Assembly (NCBI GenBank): GCA_963739515.1
Contig: CAVUAO010000003.1
Location: 620,001-684,000, forward strand
Direction: 5' to 3'
Length of the DNA stretch: 64,000 nt
Source: JBFYTX01 sp963739515
GTDB lineage: Bacteria > Chloroflexota > Dehalococcoidia > Dehalococcoidales > RBG-16-60-22
Part shown: positions 18,496 to 28,968 of the stretch, piece after piece
How positions within the stretch are numbered: position 1 is the stretch's first letter
Layout: each line of letters opens with the position of its first letter
Notes under the pieces: model-generated
What the model was told of the DNA's origin: nothing
What the model saw: only the letters and a program-made list of their open reading frames with translations
Database searches by the model: none
Translations under genes and position numbers: made by a program

Positions 18496-19851
18496 CTAAT
18501 CCCGGCGGCGTGCCATAGCGATCACGATGACCGAGCCGATGATGAGTACCCCGACGACGATGCCAACGATAATCGGCCAGGAGATGCCTTCACTAGGCTG
18601 CTCAAGCGTCGGCGACGGTGTCGGGGTGGGTGTTGGCGTCGGTGTCGGCGTTGGCGTTAGTGTGGGCGTCAGTGTCGGTGTCGGGGTGGGTGTTGGCGTC
18701 GGTGTGGGCGTCGGCGTCGGCGTTGGCAAGGCGTTGACGGTCAATGTGCCGGTAAGCCCATCGATGCCGATGGTGTAAGTCCCCGCCGTATTCTGCGATA
18801 CCACAAATGTCACGACCTGGCTAGCATGCCCGGTGAGGCTGACATTCTTGGTTGTCGTAACCACGTCGTTTACCTTGAGGACGACGCTATACGTGCCGGT
18901 GAGATCACCAGTATTGGCGATGGTGACGCCGATAGTGGATACTTCCCCGATTTTAACCTCGGCGGGAGATATCGTCAGTCCATTGACGGTAAAGGCGGCC
19001 GGCGCCACATATTCGATGACGGTGAACGGGGTGAAGTGATATATCGTCGTACTGATGGTATGGTTCACCTCGTCTATCTGGAAAGGACCATCGAGGTCGA
19101 CCCAGGCGGAGCCGTTCCAGAAGGACATTACCAGGGTACCGCCCTCTATTGCCGCCGCGTCGTAGTGCATGGTAAGGGTGGCACCATCGGGGAATTGAGC
19201 CCCGTCAGGTTCGAGTTCGTAGGTCAGAGCGACCCGGTTGGTCTCCGCCGGTAAAGCTGGAGGAGAGGTCATCTTCTTGATGGATATCCTGGTCAGACCC
19301 AGACCGGCCGCCGTTTCACCCTTCGTCCCCGCCGCGATATGCAGAGAAACCAGGCTGTCATCAGAAAGGGCGGTGTAGCTTTCGGTGAACCGATGCTGAG
19401 AGTCAACGTGGACAAAGGTAACACCCGTATTGCCGCCGCCGCCTCCCATACCTCCGCTGGGTCCACCCACAGATATCGTGACTGCAATATTATACTCAGT
19501 CGGTCCACCGCCGACCTCAAAGGCAGCCGTCCCGGCGGTAGCCGTGCCGTTTTCATTAGTTACATAGAATGTTATGGTATCTCCATCGTTAGCGCCTTCA
19601 CAGCTAACAGCGAGGTAGTCATGCGTGGCTACATTACCGTATTGACCGGCAACCGTTATGGTATAGCTGCCGGCATTGACCTCATTAATTTTGGCGCTAA
19701 CCACACTACCAGCGACGGCAGCCTGGCCATTTATTAACACTGTACCATAAAAGGCATGGGGTAACGGCGGCACAGCCAGTGCTGGAGTCATCCAAAAGAG
19801 CAGGGTTAAAATCGAGGCAACGCACAAGGCTAACCTTATTTTCACTTTCAT
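18496..19851 (-). CDS. Secreted, membrane-anchored surface protein with CARDB-like domain and Pro-Thr stalk
   Basis: The start at 19851 follows GGGGGA and gives 451 residues with a clear signal peptide (MKVKIRLALC...PALA). The exported part has beta-rich segments, then a CARDB-like domain at about 275-365 (ISPAEVKIGEVSTIGV, AGTYTIGIDG). A PT-repeat stalk at roughly 370-410 is coded by a simple GT-rich repeat (18611-18730). The C-terminus is a single membrane helix followed by ARRRD. This signal-domain-stalk-anchor plan is typical of cell-surface proteins in Dehalococcoidia and archaea. The function is unknown. The PT tract is likely length-variable. Confidence 0.8.
   Translation of the reverse strand: MKVKIRLALCVASILTLLFWMTPALAVPPLPHAFYGTVLINGQAAVAGSVVSAKINEVNAGSYTITVAGQYGNVATHDYLAVSCEGANDGDTITFYVTNENGTATAGTAAFEVGGGPTEYNIAVTISVGGPSGGMGGGGGNTGVTFVHVDSQHRFTESYTALSDDSLVSLHIAAGTKGETAAGLGLTRISIKKMTSPPALPAETNRVALTYELEPDGAQFPDGATLTMHYDAAAIEGGTLVMSFWNGSAWVDLDGPFQIDEVNHTISTTIYHFTPFTVIEYVAPAAFTVNGLTISPAEVKIGEVSTIGVTIANTGDLTGTYSVVLKVNDVVTTTKNVSLTGHASQVVTFVVSQNTAGTYTIGIDGLTGTLTVNALPTPTPTPTPTPTPTPTPTLTPTLTPTPTPTPTPTPTPSPTLEQPSEGISWPIIVGIVVGVLIIGSVIVIAMARRRD
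18611..18730. repeat. Simple repeat coding for the Pro-Thr stalk
   Basis: Imperfect GGTGTCGGCGTT-type units encode alternating Pro and Thr in the surface protein; the same tract reads as Val-Gly repeats on the other strand, which is not a gene. Confidence 0.85.
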
Positions 19852-19938
19852 GCTTTCCCCCAAATTCCGGGCTGGCAGGAGGGGCCATTATGCTCACCCC
19901 CCCCGCCAGACCCGAAGTTTTACTTCCTTTTATGTCGG

Positions 19939-22298
19939 TTAAGGGATTGCCACCCAGGTAACTGGAGTAAGGTCAAACAGACCCAGTGTCCTGGCTATAG
20001 GCAGGAAGACCCAGTACCCTTCGCCGGCAACAAAACTGCCAGCACTAGCTGCCCCGGCGGTGTAGACCCATGATGCTGCATTCTCCGCTGGGCTGATGAT
20101 TTGGCTGTAACCCGCGGTGCCTCCAGCCGTGGCAATAGACACGCAGCTAACTATTTCTGTTCGTGACGTCACGCCGCCGCCGATGAGGTTCCAGCCGGCT
20201 GCTAAGGGCGCGGCTTGGAACTGACATCTCGGTGCTGTAGCAGTAGGGTATGCTGTTGGCGGCCGTCAACTTGACGTAGATACCCTCACCCGGAGCTAAG
20301 GCATAGGTGCTGTAGTTGCCAGCGCCACAAATGTCTGAGTGGTGGGGTCGAAGCGGTACGCCACCGTGTAGGGGAGGGAGGTTAAGGTATACAGCTCTCC
20401 CCAGGAGTTATACTGGCCGTCCAGCGCAATGGGCACGGAGAAGGTATTCCAGCCGGAAGTCGAGGACTATTGATTTAGCGTAAGCCGGCACTTGGTTGGC
20501 GTAGATATTGGCGACGGTATTGCCGCCATTAGCCTACCGTCGGTCAGAGTAGAGCCACGGGGCGTAGGTAACATGGGCTGCTTACCGCATTACCCACTTA
20601 GCCGACGACACCGGGGTTGGTGGTAGCATGGTAGGCCCTGCCGCCGTCCCCCACCAGTTATACGTGGCTACAGGGTCCGTACCCGCCGTAAAATCACTTA
20701 GCATGCCGGCTATAGTATTTCCAGAGATGGTGTTGTACATTATATTCTTGGCGCCGGTGATAGACTCGGCCGCGGTCTTCAAAAAATAAACACCATAGCG
20801 AGTATTGCCCGTTATGGTATTCTTGTACATATTGAAGGTGCTGGCAATATCAGCCGTCGCGGAGTTGCAGACAACGACACCATCTTTGTTCGCGGACATG
20901 GTATTACCGTAGATATCCAGACCAGTGCATGAACCGTAGATGTGAAGACCTATGCGGTTGCCGGTGAGGGTGTTCCCGGTTACCGTTATATCATGTACAA
21001 CACCGATGCCAACGACAGAAGCGCATCTGATACCGGCGGCTTCCTCGCCAACAGTAGTTGTGCCAAAACCCGATACGGTATTGTTGCTGATGATTATGCC
21101 GCTGATTGCGGCGCCAACCGCATCGTTCGATTCAAGCAGGATACCAGGCCTGTATTCCATGCAGTAGCGCCCAGACCCGTGATGGTATTATTGGTGATGT
21201 TTCCCGAAGTTATCGCCGTCGGAGGTCCGGTAGTAGGATTCGTCACAACAATGCCATCCGAATTCGGATGATAGATAATGTTGTTCTTGATGTCAAAGCC
21301 TCTTATATACATGTAGACGCCATAATTCGTATGTGCCATTCAGCGTAAAGCCATCAAGCACGAAACCATCTGCAGTATCATTGGTAGCTCCACCGATTTC
21401 AAAGAGCTTGTTGGTGCCCGCGGCGCCAGTAATGATTGTGGTGGCTGCTCCAGCCACGGACTCAATGGTGAGATTTGCCTTGGTAACGGATAGTGTCTCG
21501 ATTATATTCTCCTGCCCCCACACTGATGATATCGCTAGCACTGGCAGTATCAATGGCATCCTGGATATGACCATAGTAGGTCGTGCCATCAATGGTAATA
21601 TCGTCGATGTAGCAGGCCCTTGTGCCAGCCTCCCAGAGCTCGACTCGAACCCTGGTAAGCACCAGAGCGTCAAGCACTGCGTTGGAGTCGGTTTCGACAG
21701 TGTTGTCTTTAATTGCGGTTATAATGTCCGCAACCGTCTTCAGAACCCCATCACCACCCTTTCCGGAACCCGAACCGGTCTCCCAGGAATAAGAGTGCCC
21801 GGCAGCGTCAGTGCCGTAGTACAAGAGACCCGTTGTCGCCTGCACCAAAGACTGCTTAACCCATGCGGCTGTACCGAGATAGTTTTGTAGCGGCATCGCC
21901 GTTACGTCGAGAACAATATCAGCGTCGCCGCCGGGTTGGGTGAAACGAAGTTCTATCTGGGACCAGTTGGTCTGAGTTGCTGGTGTATAGTGATACCAGC
22001 TCCAGTCAGGCGTGCCATCGGCACCCCCGAGATCGGCGAGCGTTACTCCCGTGGCTGGCACGAATTGCACGTAGTCGCTACCGACGTTGGTAGCATCATG
22101 AGTCAGCAACACCGAGGAGCTTCCGGTGTGATGTTGAGCGGTTGACCACGCAGCTGTACCATAAGTTGCGTCCGCATAAAGTGTGAACGGAATAACGTTG
22201 AATGTAGTTACTGTTGCTGTCGCTGGAACCGCCGTCACCAGGCATAAACCCAGCACCAGCACTAATGCGAATAAAACATTAAATATTTTCCTTTTCAC
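19939..22298 (-). pseudogene. Secreted right-handed beta-helix surface protein, broken by many frame changes
   Basis: The gene starts at GTG 22298, 11 nt after AAGGAGG, with a signal peptide (MKRKIFNVLF...ATA). Its N-terminal half reads to about 21515, then the same protein continues through at least seven frame switches (near 21515, 21335, 21160, 20570, 20455, 20310 and 20210) to the end at 19939. The pieces form NosD/pectate-lyase-like beta-helix turns (NNTITG, NNTVSG, GNTLTGN, KNTITGN, YNTISGNT), a NWWGTAAGP cap, and a C-terminal domain with AGWNLIGG and GEGYWVFLP. The restored sequence is coherent with few in-frame stops, so either decay is very recent or this stretch is poorly sequenced. 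Confidence 0.75.
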
Positions 22299-22902
22299 GT
22301 AGTTTATAGCCTCCTTAAAATTACTCCAAGGGTGACTTTTTTATCTTTTTTGTTATACGTTTTGTTATACGTGCACCTCCTATCTCACTTTTTTAAATAA
22401 CTATAGAAAAAGTTATTGCCCTTCCTTTTACGGTCGTGATAATCTTACGATTCATGGAAGCCAATTGGCTCAATGGTAACACTATTTGTGCCATTTGTCA
22501 ACTTTTTTGGGTGATATTTTATAAAGAAATGCCTTTGTCGGTACTGCCTCGAGCAAGTTATAACCCTCTCCTGATAGTTTGACCGGTCGTTTGTTTGCCA
22601 CAAATGTCATAATTTGTTCTTTTTGGCGAGTATTTGTGTTTTTGACCGTTTGATTCAAATTGTACGGAAACGGTGTCACAAACGTCTCACAGAGACCAAT
22701 TGACAACTTACAAAACTGTCACAAAGGGACAAGGAGACCGTCTGTCTGAAACTGCCGGAAAAACCCGGCTACTCAAAGCGGTGTGTGTGGACCTCTCAGA
22801 GGCTGTCCGAGTAATTGAAAGTGCGGAATCAAAATTCCGGAATCTAAATCCAGCGGCGCCGGCAAGCCGGCGCCGCCCCCATCGATAAAATTATCCTCCC
22901 CC
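22299..22902. other. Gene-poor 600-bp gap with TGTCACAAA-like repeats
   Basis: Between the beta-helix gene and an SDR gene I see no supported protein. There are two GTTATACG units near 22353-22373, and several related boxes: TTTGTGCCATTTGTCA (22478-22500), GCCACAAATGTCAT (22597-22610), GTGTCACAAACG (22673-22684) and CTGTCACAAAGG (22716-22727). They could be regulator sites or remnants of a mobile element. Confidence 0.4.
22852..22877 (-). terminator. GC-rich hairpin after the SDR gene
   Basis: GGCGGCGCCGGC and GCCGGCGCCGCT form a 12-bp stem with a 2-nt loop, about 25 nt past the SDR stop. There is no clear T run, so termination would be weak or factor-dependent. Confidence 0.45.
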
Positions 22903-23680
22903 CTACCCCATCGCCCGACTGGGCATGCCGCCACCGACCCTCAGGCTGTCCCCGGTGATATAGGATGATTCATCGGAGGCAAAGAACAGTGCCGCCGCGG
23001 CGATGTCGTCCACGGTGCCCTCGCGGCCCAGTGGAATCCCCTTGGCCAGCCCCTCCATAAAGGCGTCCAGGTCTTTAATCATCGGCGGAGCGAAATCGCG
23101 CGTCATGTCCGTGCGTATCATCCCCGGCAGGATGGCGTTGCAGGTGACATTGTACTTGGCCATCTCCAGCGCGAAGCAGTCGGACAAATGCTTGGCGCCG
23201 GCTTTAGCCGCAGCGTAGTGGATGGAAACCGGCGCGGGGGAAATGCCCGCCAGCGAGCAGATGTTGATAATTTTGCCGTATTTATTGGCTTTCATGTGCG
23301 GCGCGATGGACTGCAGGCAGAGGAAAATCCCTTTCATGTTGACTGCCACGACCTGGTCATATTCTGCCTCGGAGATATCGTTGATTAATTTGGGCGGCTT
23401 GCCGATGCCGGCGCAGCAGACCAGAATATCCACCTTCTTGAATCTGACGATGGCTTTAGCGACCATTTCCCTGACCTTGGCGCTGTTCGTGACGTCACAG
23501 CGGACGTAGATGGCGTCCCGGCCGGCCTTCTTAATATCGTCGACCGTTTTTTCGCCCTCTTTATCGAGCAGGTCGGCGATGACCGAGGAGCAGCCTTCTT
23601 TGGCAAATCGGAGGGCGATAGCCCGTCCCATGCCGCGGGCGCCCCCGGTAATAATGGCGACCCTGTCCTTTAAGTATCAT
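22903..23680 (-). CDS. Short-chain dehydrogenase/reductase (5' end frameshifted)
   Basis: A classical SDR of about 258 residues. The N-terminal VAIITGGARGMG nucleotide-binding motif is coded just upstream of the open frame that starts at 23631. The likely start is ATG 23678-23680 after AAAGGAG, but one extra base near 23670 puts it out of frame; removing a G would give MILKDRVAIITG. The rest shows CCAGIG, YAAAKAG (catalytic Tyr and Lys) and ITGDSLRVGGG. It is probably NAD(P)-dependent oxidation of a secondary alcohol or reduction of a ketone. It sits downstream of an FAD-oxidase gene on the same strand. Confidence 0.82.
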
Positions 23681-23712
23681 GCGTGTTCTCCTTTCCTTTT
23701 ATGCAGCTTTAA

Positions 23713-25278
23713 TTATTTCTCTTCGTCCTTCGCCGTAATGTAGTTGGAGGCTTCCGAGGCGGCATTGGGGTCGAAGCTCTTTTTTATCTTCCTTAAAAGC
23801 TTGTGGTAGTTCATGACGTGCGGCCCATACATGTCGTGCAGGGCGTCGCTCCAGACGTGTTGCGGCACCCCGTAACGCCCTGCGATGGCCGTTTTGTTCG
23901 CTTCCCGGCTGAGCATGCCCTGTACCTTCTGGATATGGTCGGGCCCGGCGGGGTTATAGCGGATGAGGATTTCGCCGTGGCCGGTATGCCCGTGCTCGAT
24001 GGACTGTATGAATGGGTGCGTGAAGTCGTCCATGATAAGCCCTTCGTCGATGAGCTTCTGCTTGAGTACTGATGTATGCAGGATGTAGCGGGTCATCAGC
24101 GGGAAGACGTCCGAGCCGCCTACGGTGCCGCCGCCCCAGCCGGTTGCGCGTGAAGTCTCCCTGATAGAGCCGGTGATGCGGATGAACCGCCAGAGGAAGC
24201 CGGCGCCCATGACCGGGTCCTCGACGTCCTTGAGGGAGAGCGCCCCGGTCTCTGCCATGATTTGCTCGAGCGTCCGCTTCTTGTAATCGAAGTCCCGCGC
24301 GGAGTTGCCGACGATAATCAGGAGAAACCCCACCCCCTGCACCTGCCCGGCGAACTTTTTCAGATAGTCGAGGTCTTCCTGATTGTCCGTGGCGATGTTG
24401 GAAGCCATCATGGCGGCGTTAAAGCCCATCAGCGAGTAGCCGATTTCCGCCTCCCCGATGCGCCGCACCGCTTCGAACGTGTCGTCGATATTCTTAAAGG
24501 ACAGGTAGCGTATCATCATGTTGGGCGGCATCTCCGGGTGGGTATATTGCGGGCAGACGCCCTCCACCGGGAAGGTGGCAGGCCCCAGCCAGTGATATAC
24601 CTTGACCGCGCCAGCGGTAAAAACGCCGAGCCCGGCCAGCGGTGTGGTATTGCCCCGGATAATGCCCCGCAGTGAAGGACCCGGTCCGTCACCGCTGAAC
24701 CACTCCCCCAGCGACCCCAGCGAACCCAGTCTCACGATATCTCCTTCGCCGGTCACCCACTCCACCGCCAGGAGGTTCCTTTCCGTGTAGCTGCCGCTCT
24801 GGCTCATGTGCCCCAGGCCCACGTGCGAGGCCAGCGGCATGACCGAGCAGTTGGCGCCCGCGCCGCACTGGTTGCAGGTGAGGCCGCGCTTCATCAGTTC
24901 CGCCTGGAGCTGCGCCCCGATGACGTAGGGCTCGACGGCGGCGTACATGCCCTTTTCATTGATTTCCAGGATGCGGTTCATCCGCCGCAGGTCGAGCTTG
25001 ATGCAGCCGGGCGCGGTGGGGTCGCAGTAAAGCCAGCCCGTGCTGGATGCCTTGTACTGCACCTTGTGTTTATTACAGAGCTTGACGATTGCCTGGACTT
25101 CGGTGGTGCTGGCGGGAAGAGTCACCGCCTCGAACCTGGGCAGGTAGGTAACTTTTTCCGGCATCGTCTTTTTCCTGATGGGAAAAGAATACGACTCCGT
25201 TATCACCGGGTCCTCGGAAATGTTTTCCGGCCCCAGAATGCCCTCTAAAGCTTGATAAAAATCTCTCGCTAAAGCCAT
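23713..25278 (-). CDS. FAD-linked oxidase (PCMH-type; GlcD / p-cresol methylhydroxylase-like)
   Basis: At 521 residues with an N-terminal PCMH-type FAD domain (about 40-240): KASSTGWLYCD, LDLRRMNRILEIN and QCGAGANCSVMPLASHVG, where the expected diphosphate-binding glycine region lies. The C-terminal substrate domain includes TGHGEILIRYNP. Close relatives are flavoproteins such as vanillyl-alcohol oxidase, p-cresol methylhydroxylase and glycolate/D-lactate dehydrogenase. With no oxygen enzymes near, it likely passes electrons to the Fe-S protein 15 nt upstream in the same operon. The substrate is unknown. Confidence 0.82.
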   Translation of the reverse strand: MALARDFYQALEGILGPENISEDPVITESYSFPIRKKTMPEKVTYLPRFEAVTLPASTTEVQAIVKLCNKHKVQYKASSTGWLYCDPTAPGCIKLDLRRMNRILEINEKGMYAAVEPYVIGAQLQAELMKRGLTCNQCGAGANCSVMPLASHVGLGHMSQSGSYTERNLLAVEWVTGEGDIVRLGSLGSLGEWFSGDGPGPSLRGIIRGNTTPLAGLGVFTAGAVKVYHWLGPATFPVEGVCPQYTHPEMPPNMMIRYLSFKNIDDTFEAVRRIGEAEIGYSLMGFNAAMMASNIATDNQEDLDYLKKFAGQVQGVGFLLIIVGNSARDFDYKKRTLEQIMAETGALSLKDVEDPVMGAGFLWRFIRITGSIRETSRATGWGGGTVGGSDVFPLMTRYILHTSVLKQKLIDEGLIMDDFTHPFIQSIEHGHTGHGEILIRYNPAGPDHIQKVQGMLSREANKTAIAGRYGVPQHVWSDALHDMYGPHVMNYHKLLRKIKKSFDPNAASEASNYITAKDEEK

Positions 25279-25293
25279 TTCTCTCGACCTCCT

Positions 25294-26562
25294 TTAAACC
25301 GCTTTCTCCAGCAGCGCGATGACGTCGTAGACTCTAAGGCCGCTGCTCTTGGCTTTGATAGCTTCGTTGAAGTTCTTAATGCACCATGGGCACGTGGTGG
25401 CTATCGCCGCCGCCCCGGTGGACTCGGCCTCGTTGATTCTTTCCGTGGCCGTCCAGAGTGAAAATTCCGGGTTGGAATCGTTGACGCCGCCGCCTGCCCC
25501 GCAGCACCAGGTGTACTCCTTTATCCTCCCCATTTCCACCATTTTCAGCCCCGGTATGCTTTTAAGCACGTCCCGCGGCGGCTCGTAAACGCCGTAGGTG
25601 CCCCGCCGGAACTCTTTACGCGGCTCGAAGATGCGTATGTGCCCCGGCACTTCTTCTCCCTTCCAGTGTATCCAGGGCTCGCCCAACCGCCCGAGATGGC
25701 AGGGGTCGTGGTAAGTTACCGTTATGTCAACCTTTTTCTTTGGTTTGATTTTGCCCTCCTTAATGAGTCGGTCGAGATATTCGGTAATGTGCAGTACTTC
25801 GAGGTCGCCCTTGAGTCCGAATTTATCGTAGAGCACCTTGAAGGCGTGATAGCCGTCGGCACAGCCGGTCACCATCGTTCGCGCGCCGGATTTTTTAACC
25901 ATCGCCATGTATTTTTTCGCCTGGTTTAAAAAGTCCTGCTGGTAGCCCATCTGGTAAGCCCGACCGCCGCAGCAGGTCTCGTTCTCCCCGCCGATGCCGA
26001 AATTAACCCCGGCTTTCTGTAAAAGCTTCGCCGTAGTCTTCGCCAGCCTCCACATGTCTTTATTAAAGCTGGTCTGGCAGCCGACGTGATAGATAACGTC
26101 GACCTTTTCTTTGGTATAGTCTTTTATGTTCAGCCCCGCCGCCCATTCTCCCCTTTTGATTTTTGCCCCCGGCACCATCGTGCCCTGTTTCCTCATACTG
26201 TTAACAACTTTTTCCAGGGCGGGATTGGTATGTCCTTCGGCGACCGCTTTGATGCGGGTCTCGTAAATGGGCTCGATGACCTCCATGTCCATGGCGTATT
26301 TGCAGGAAACGTCGCAGGCCCCGCATACCTGGCAGTTATACATCACCTCCATGAACTTGGGGGAAAAATCGATTCTCTTTTCGAGGAGCGCCACGCCGTT
26401 GACCATCCGCCCGCCCCCCGAATAGGTATGAAAATTGTATCGGGAAATGCTCGGGCAGACGTTGACCGGCTGGTAGCCCGCCACCTTTTCAAAGGGCATG
26501 AACTTGCAGGCCGAGCACCGGCGGCAGGTCTCCATTTCGTTTCTTAAATCTTCTAAAGCCAT
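25294..26562 (-). CDS. CCG-domain Fe-S oxidoreductase (GlcF/HdrD-like)
   Basis: A 422-residue soluble electron-transfer protein. A Cys cluster at 13/16/19 and a second CQVCGACDVSC (about 95-106) should bind two [4Fe-4S] clusters. Two CCG domains follow (CCGGRAY near 198 with GCADGYHAFK; CCGAGGG near 357 with CPWC). In GlcF and HdrD families this layout accepts electrons from a flavoprotein. Here it is flanked on both sides by FAD-linked oxidase genes, spaced 15 nt each, so it is likely their common electron acceptor. Confidence 0.88.
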   Translation of the reverse strand: MALEDLRNEMETCRRCSACKFMPFEKVAGYQPVNVCPSISRYNFHTYSGGGRMVNGVALLEKRIDFSPKFMEVMYNCQVCGACDVSCKYAMDMEVIEPIYETRIKAVAEGHTNPALEKVVNSMRKQGTMVPGAKIKRGEWAAGLNIKDYTKEKVDVIYHVGCQTSFNKDMWRLAKTTAKLLQKAGVNFGIGGENETCCGGRAYQMGYQQDFLNQAKKYMAMVKKSGARTMVTGCADGYHAFKVLYDKFGLKGDLEVLHITEYLDRLIKEGKIKPKKKVDITVTYHDPCHLGRLGEPWIHWKGEEVPGHIRIFEPRKEFRRGTYGVYEPPRDVLKSIPGLKMVEMGRIKEYTWCCGAGGGVNDSNPEFSLWTATERINEAESTGAAAIATTCPWCIKNFNEAIKAKSSGLRVYDVIALLEKAV

Positions 26563-26577
26563 TCTCTTGCCTCCTGA

Positions 26578-28044
26578 CTAAAAACAGAGTTTTCCCGGAT
26601 TCATGATATTATCGGGGTCGAGTATCGCTTTGACCTTTTTCAGGGCGGCCACGGTGGCGGCATCTCTATTCATTACGATAGGTGTGCTTTCACCGTAGGG
26701 GCGGGAGAAGAACGCGCCTTTGTCCATGAGCTTCCTCATGGCGCTGACGGATAATTTCTTGACCGTTTCCGCCTCGACCCGGTTGAATAGTTGGTAAAAC
26801 AGGTTGAACTCGACGTGATAGTTGACGCCCTGGACGACCGGCTGAATATAGACGCCCATGTTGGCGGTAGTATAGCCCGCTTCACTGGCGATGTCATACA
26901 TGGCGTCGACCAGCCCGCCGACTTTCTGGAAATTAGCTATAAAGAAGATATCCTGGCACGACCATCCGGCGGGCGCCTTCCAGTACGGCTCGTGAGACGG
27001 CCCCTGCGCCATTTTCAGCAACTCAAAAGACGATACACCGCCGAAGGATTGCGCCGCCTCTAACCCGATTCTCTGCGATAATTCTTCGATATCCAGCACC
27101 TGTCCTTTGACCCGGTCCTCGGGGAAATAGTCGTACCCGGCGACGTTATAGAAGAGAATCCAGGGTGGTAGCGCGCCTTTCATCGGGTAATAGTCTTCGG
27201 GCTTCCCCTGCGCCATGATGGTGGCCAGGTCCGTGCTATTTAAAACGAAACACTCGTTGACCAGCCGCAGTCTCATCAGCCAGTGCACCATTTCCATGAT
27301 TTTAGCTAGGTCGGACGAGCCCACGAGGAACGGCTCTTCGAGCCTGGGGAGAATTTCGCAGCGCGTCGAGGCCCAGGTAACGATGCCCATCGTCCCCTGC
27401 GACCCCTGGATAATCCTGTACCAGGAAGCCGAGGACGGCCCCGCCGCCTCTTTCTGCGCCCCGCCCACTTTCCACTGCTCTTCCAGCGTCCCCGGTCCGG
27501 CGGCGGCCCCGGTGCGGAACAGCACCCCACTCCCCAGCACCACTTCCACGTCGCAAAGCGGGTCAGCGATATCCCAGTGATATTTGGGCATGACCACCGG
27601 CTCCCTCTCCAGCAGGCTGCCCACCACCGACTTTGTCTTACGAGGTAAAAGAGGTATATTGAGCCGCATCCCTTCTTTAGCCACGGCCGGTATGAGCTCC
27701 CCGAACGTTACCCCCGGCTCGAACATGGCGGCCCGGTTATAACGGTCGACTCGGATGATTTTTTTCATGCCGGACAAATCGACGACGATGGCCCCGCCGA
27801 CGCCCGGGACGGTATCGCCGCGAAAGTGCGGCTCCCCGGAGCTTACCGGCACGAGGGGAGTCCCGGTCCCCCTGGCCAGGACGACCAGCTTCTCCACGTC
27901 GTCGGTGTCCCTCACTTTTACCGCGTATTCCGGCTTTATCGGATTGACAAAGCTCATATCGCGGGAGTATTTTTCCAGTGTGGCCGGGTCGGTGCTGACG
28001 TTAGCGGCGCCGACGATGCTGGTAAGCTGCTTTCGGTCAATCAT
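26578..28044 (-). CDS. FAD-linked oxidase (GlcD-like), second copy
   Basis: I start at ATG 28044, 6 nt after GGGAGG, giving 488 residues. The FAD domain carries LVPVSSGEPHFRGDTVPG, VDLSGMKKIIRVD and VVGSLLEREPVVMPKYHWD; the C-terminus ends in the family's typical ILDPDNIMNPGKLCF. It is the first gene of the flavoprotein - Fe-S - flavoprotein - SDR operon, with a divergent SDR gene upstream. The two oxidases differ enough to act as non-identical subunits or on different substrates. Membership in the FAD_binding_4/PCMH family is clear, the substrate is not. Confidence 0.84.
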   Translation of the reverse strand: MIDRKQLTSIVGAANVSTDPATLEKYSRDMSFVNPIKPEYAVKVRDTDDVEKLVVLARGTGTPLVPVSSGEPHFRGDTVPGVGGAIVVDLSGMKKIIRVDRYNRAAMFEPGVTFGELIPAVAKEGMRLNIPLLPRKTKSVVGSLLEREPVVMPKYHWDIADPLCDVEVVLGSGVLFRTGAAAGPGTLEEQWKVGGAQKEAAGPSSASWYRIIQGSQGTMGIVTWASTRCEILPRLEEPFLVGSSDLAKIMEMVHWLMRLRLVNECFVLNSTDLATIMAQGKPEDYYPMKGALPPWILFYNVAGYDYFPEDRVKGQVLDIEELSQRIGLEAAQSFGGVSSFELLKMAQGPSHEPYWKAPAGWSCQDIFFIANFQKVGGLVDAMYDIASEAGYTTANMGVYIQPVVQGVNYHVEFNLFYQLFNRVEAETVKKLSVSAMRKLMDKGAFFSRPYGESTPIVMNRDAATVAALKKVKAILDPDNIMNPGKLCF

Positions 28045-28173
28045 ATTTGCCTCCCTTATCACGTTACGATATTATAAAGAATCAGGCGACATGTTACCAG
28101 TTTTAAACTTTAATTCCGAAACGGACGGTATCGATATAGTGGATATTATTAACGCATATTCAAGGAGGCCTAT

Positions 28174-28929
28174 ATGGAACTCGGTCTGAAAGGTAAAATT
28201 GCGCTGGTCACCGGCGCCGGCAGCCAGATCGGCTTTGGCAAGGCGATAGCCTTGCAGCTGGCGAAAGAGGGCTGCGATGTCGCCGTCAACGATATCGACC
28301 TCGAAGGCGCGAAGAAAACCGCCGCCGAGGTCGAGAAGCTCGGGCGTAAATCTCTGGCCATCAAAGCGGATGTCACCAGCACGGCGGAATGGGATGCTAT
28401 GGTCAAAAAGGTGTTGGAAAAGTTCGGCCGGATCGACATCCTGGTGAATAACGCCGGCGGCTGCACCCCGCCCCGCCCCTTCCTCCAGATGACCGATAAA
28501 GACTGGGACTTCGATATCAATATCAATCTCCGGAGCACGCGCCACGGCACGGCCGCGGTCCTGCCGCACATGGTCAAGCAGAAAAGCGGCAAAATCGTGA
28601 ATATCACCTCGGGCGCCGGTATTAACGGCGGGATGTTCACCGCCGGTTATTCCGCCGCCAAAGCGGGCGTTATCGCCTTCAGCATGGGGGTCGCCAAGGA
28701 AGCTGCCCCGGAAGGGATAAACATCAACTGCGTTTCCCCCGGTCCGGCCAATACCGGCTTCGCGAAAAACGCGCCCCCAGGTATGCTGGAGAATTTCCCC
28801 AAAACCCTGCCGATAAGAAGACTGACTACCACGCAGGACGTCGCTAATGCGGTCACTTTCCTGGCTTCGGACGCCGCCAGCGATATCGTCGGGCAGGTAT
28901 TGGTAGTCTCGGGAGGTGTCGCACCTTAA
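28174..28929 (+). CDS. Short-chain dehydrogenase/reductase (FabG-like)
   Basis: A complete 251-residue SDR: LKGKIALVTGAGSQIGFG (cofactor), NNAGG, the catalytic Ser region NITSGAGINGG, and YSAAKAG. The ATG follows AAGGAGG by 6 nt. It is divergent from the FAD-oxidase operon, with 130 nt between the starts, so both may respond to the same signal. Likely NAD(P)-dependent alcohol oxidation in the same pathway; FabG itself is less likely because no fatty-acid genes are near. Confidence 0.87.
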   Translation: MELGLKGKIALVTGAGSQIGFGKAIALQLAKEGCDVAVNDIDLEGAKKTAAEVEKLGRKSLAIKADVTSTAEWDAMVKKVLEKFGRIDILVNNAGGCTPPRPFLQMTDKDWDFDININLRSTRHGTAAVLPHMVKQKSGKIVNITSGAGINGGMFTAGYSAAKAGVIAFSMGVAKEAAPEGININCVSPGPANTGFAKNAPPGMLENFPKTLPIRRLTTTQDVANAVTFLASDAASDIVGQVLVVSGGVAP

Positions 28930-28968
28930 TGGGCTTTGTATCGAGTAATTAACGTGCTGGGATAGCTA

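Noticed and set aside
18527..18778. Val-Gly repeat protein on the plus strand
   Set aside because: It is only the complement of the Pro-Thr stalk of the minus-strand surface protein.
22482..22706. A 74-codon minus-strand frame in the 22.3-22.9 kb gap
   Set aside because: No convincing ribosome site or recognisable family, and it overlaps repeated TGTCACAAA-like boxes, so it is probably chance.
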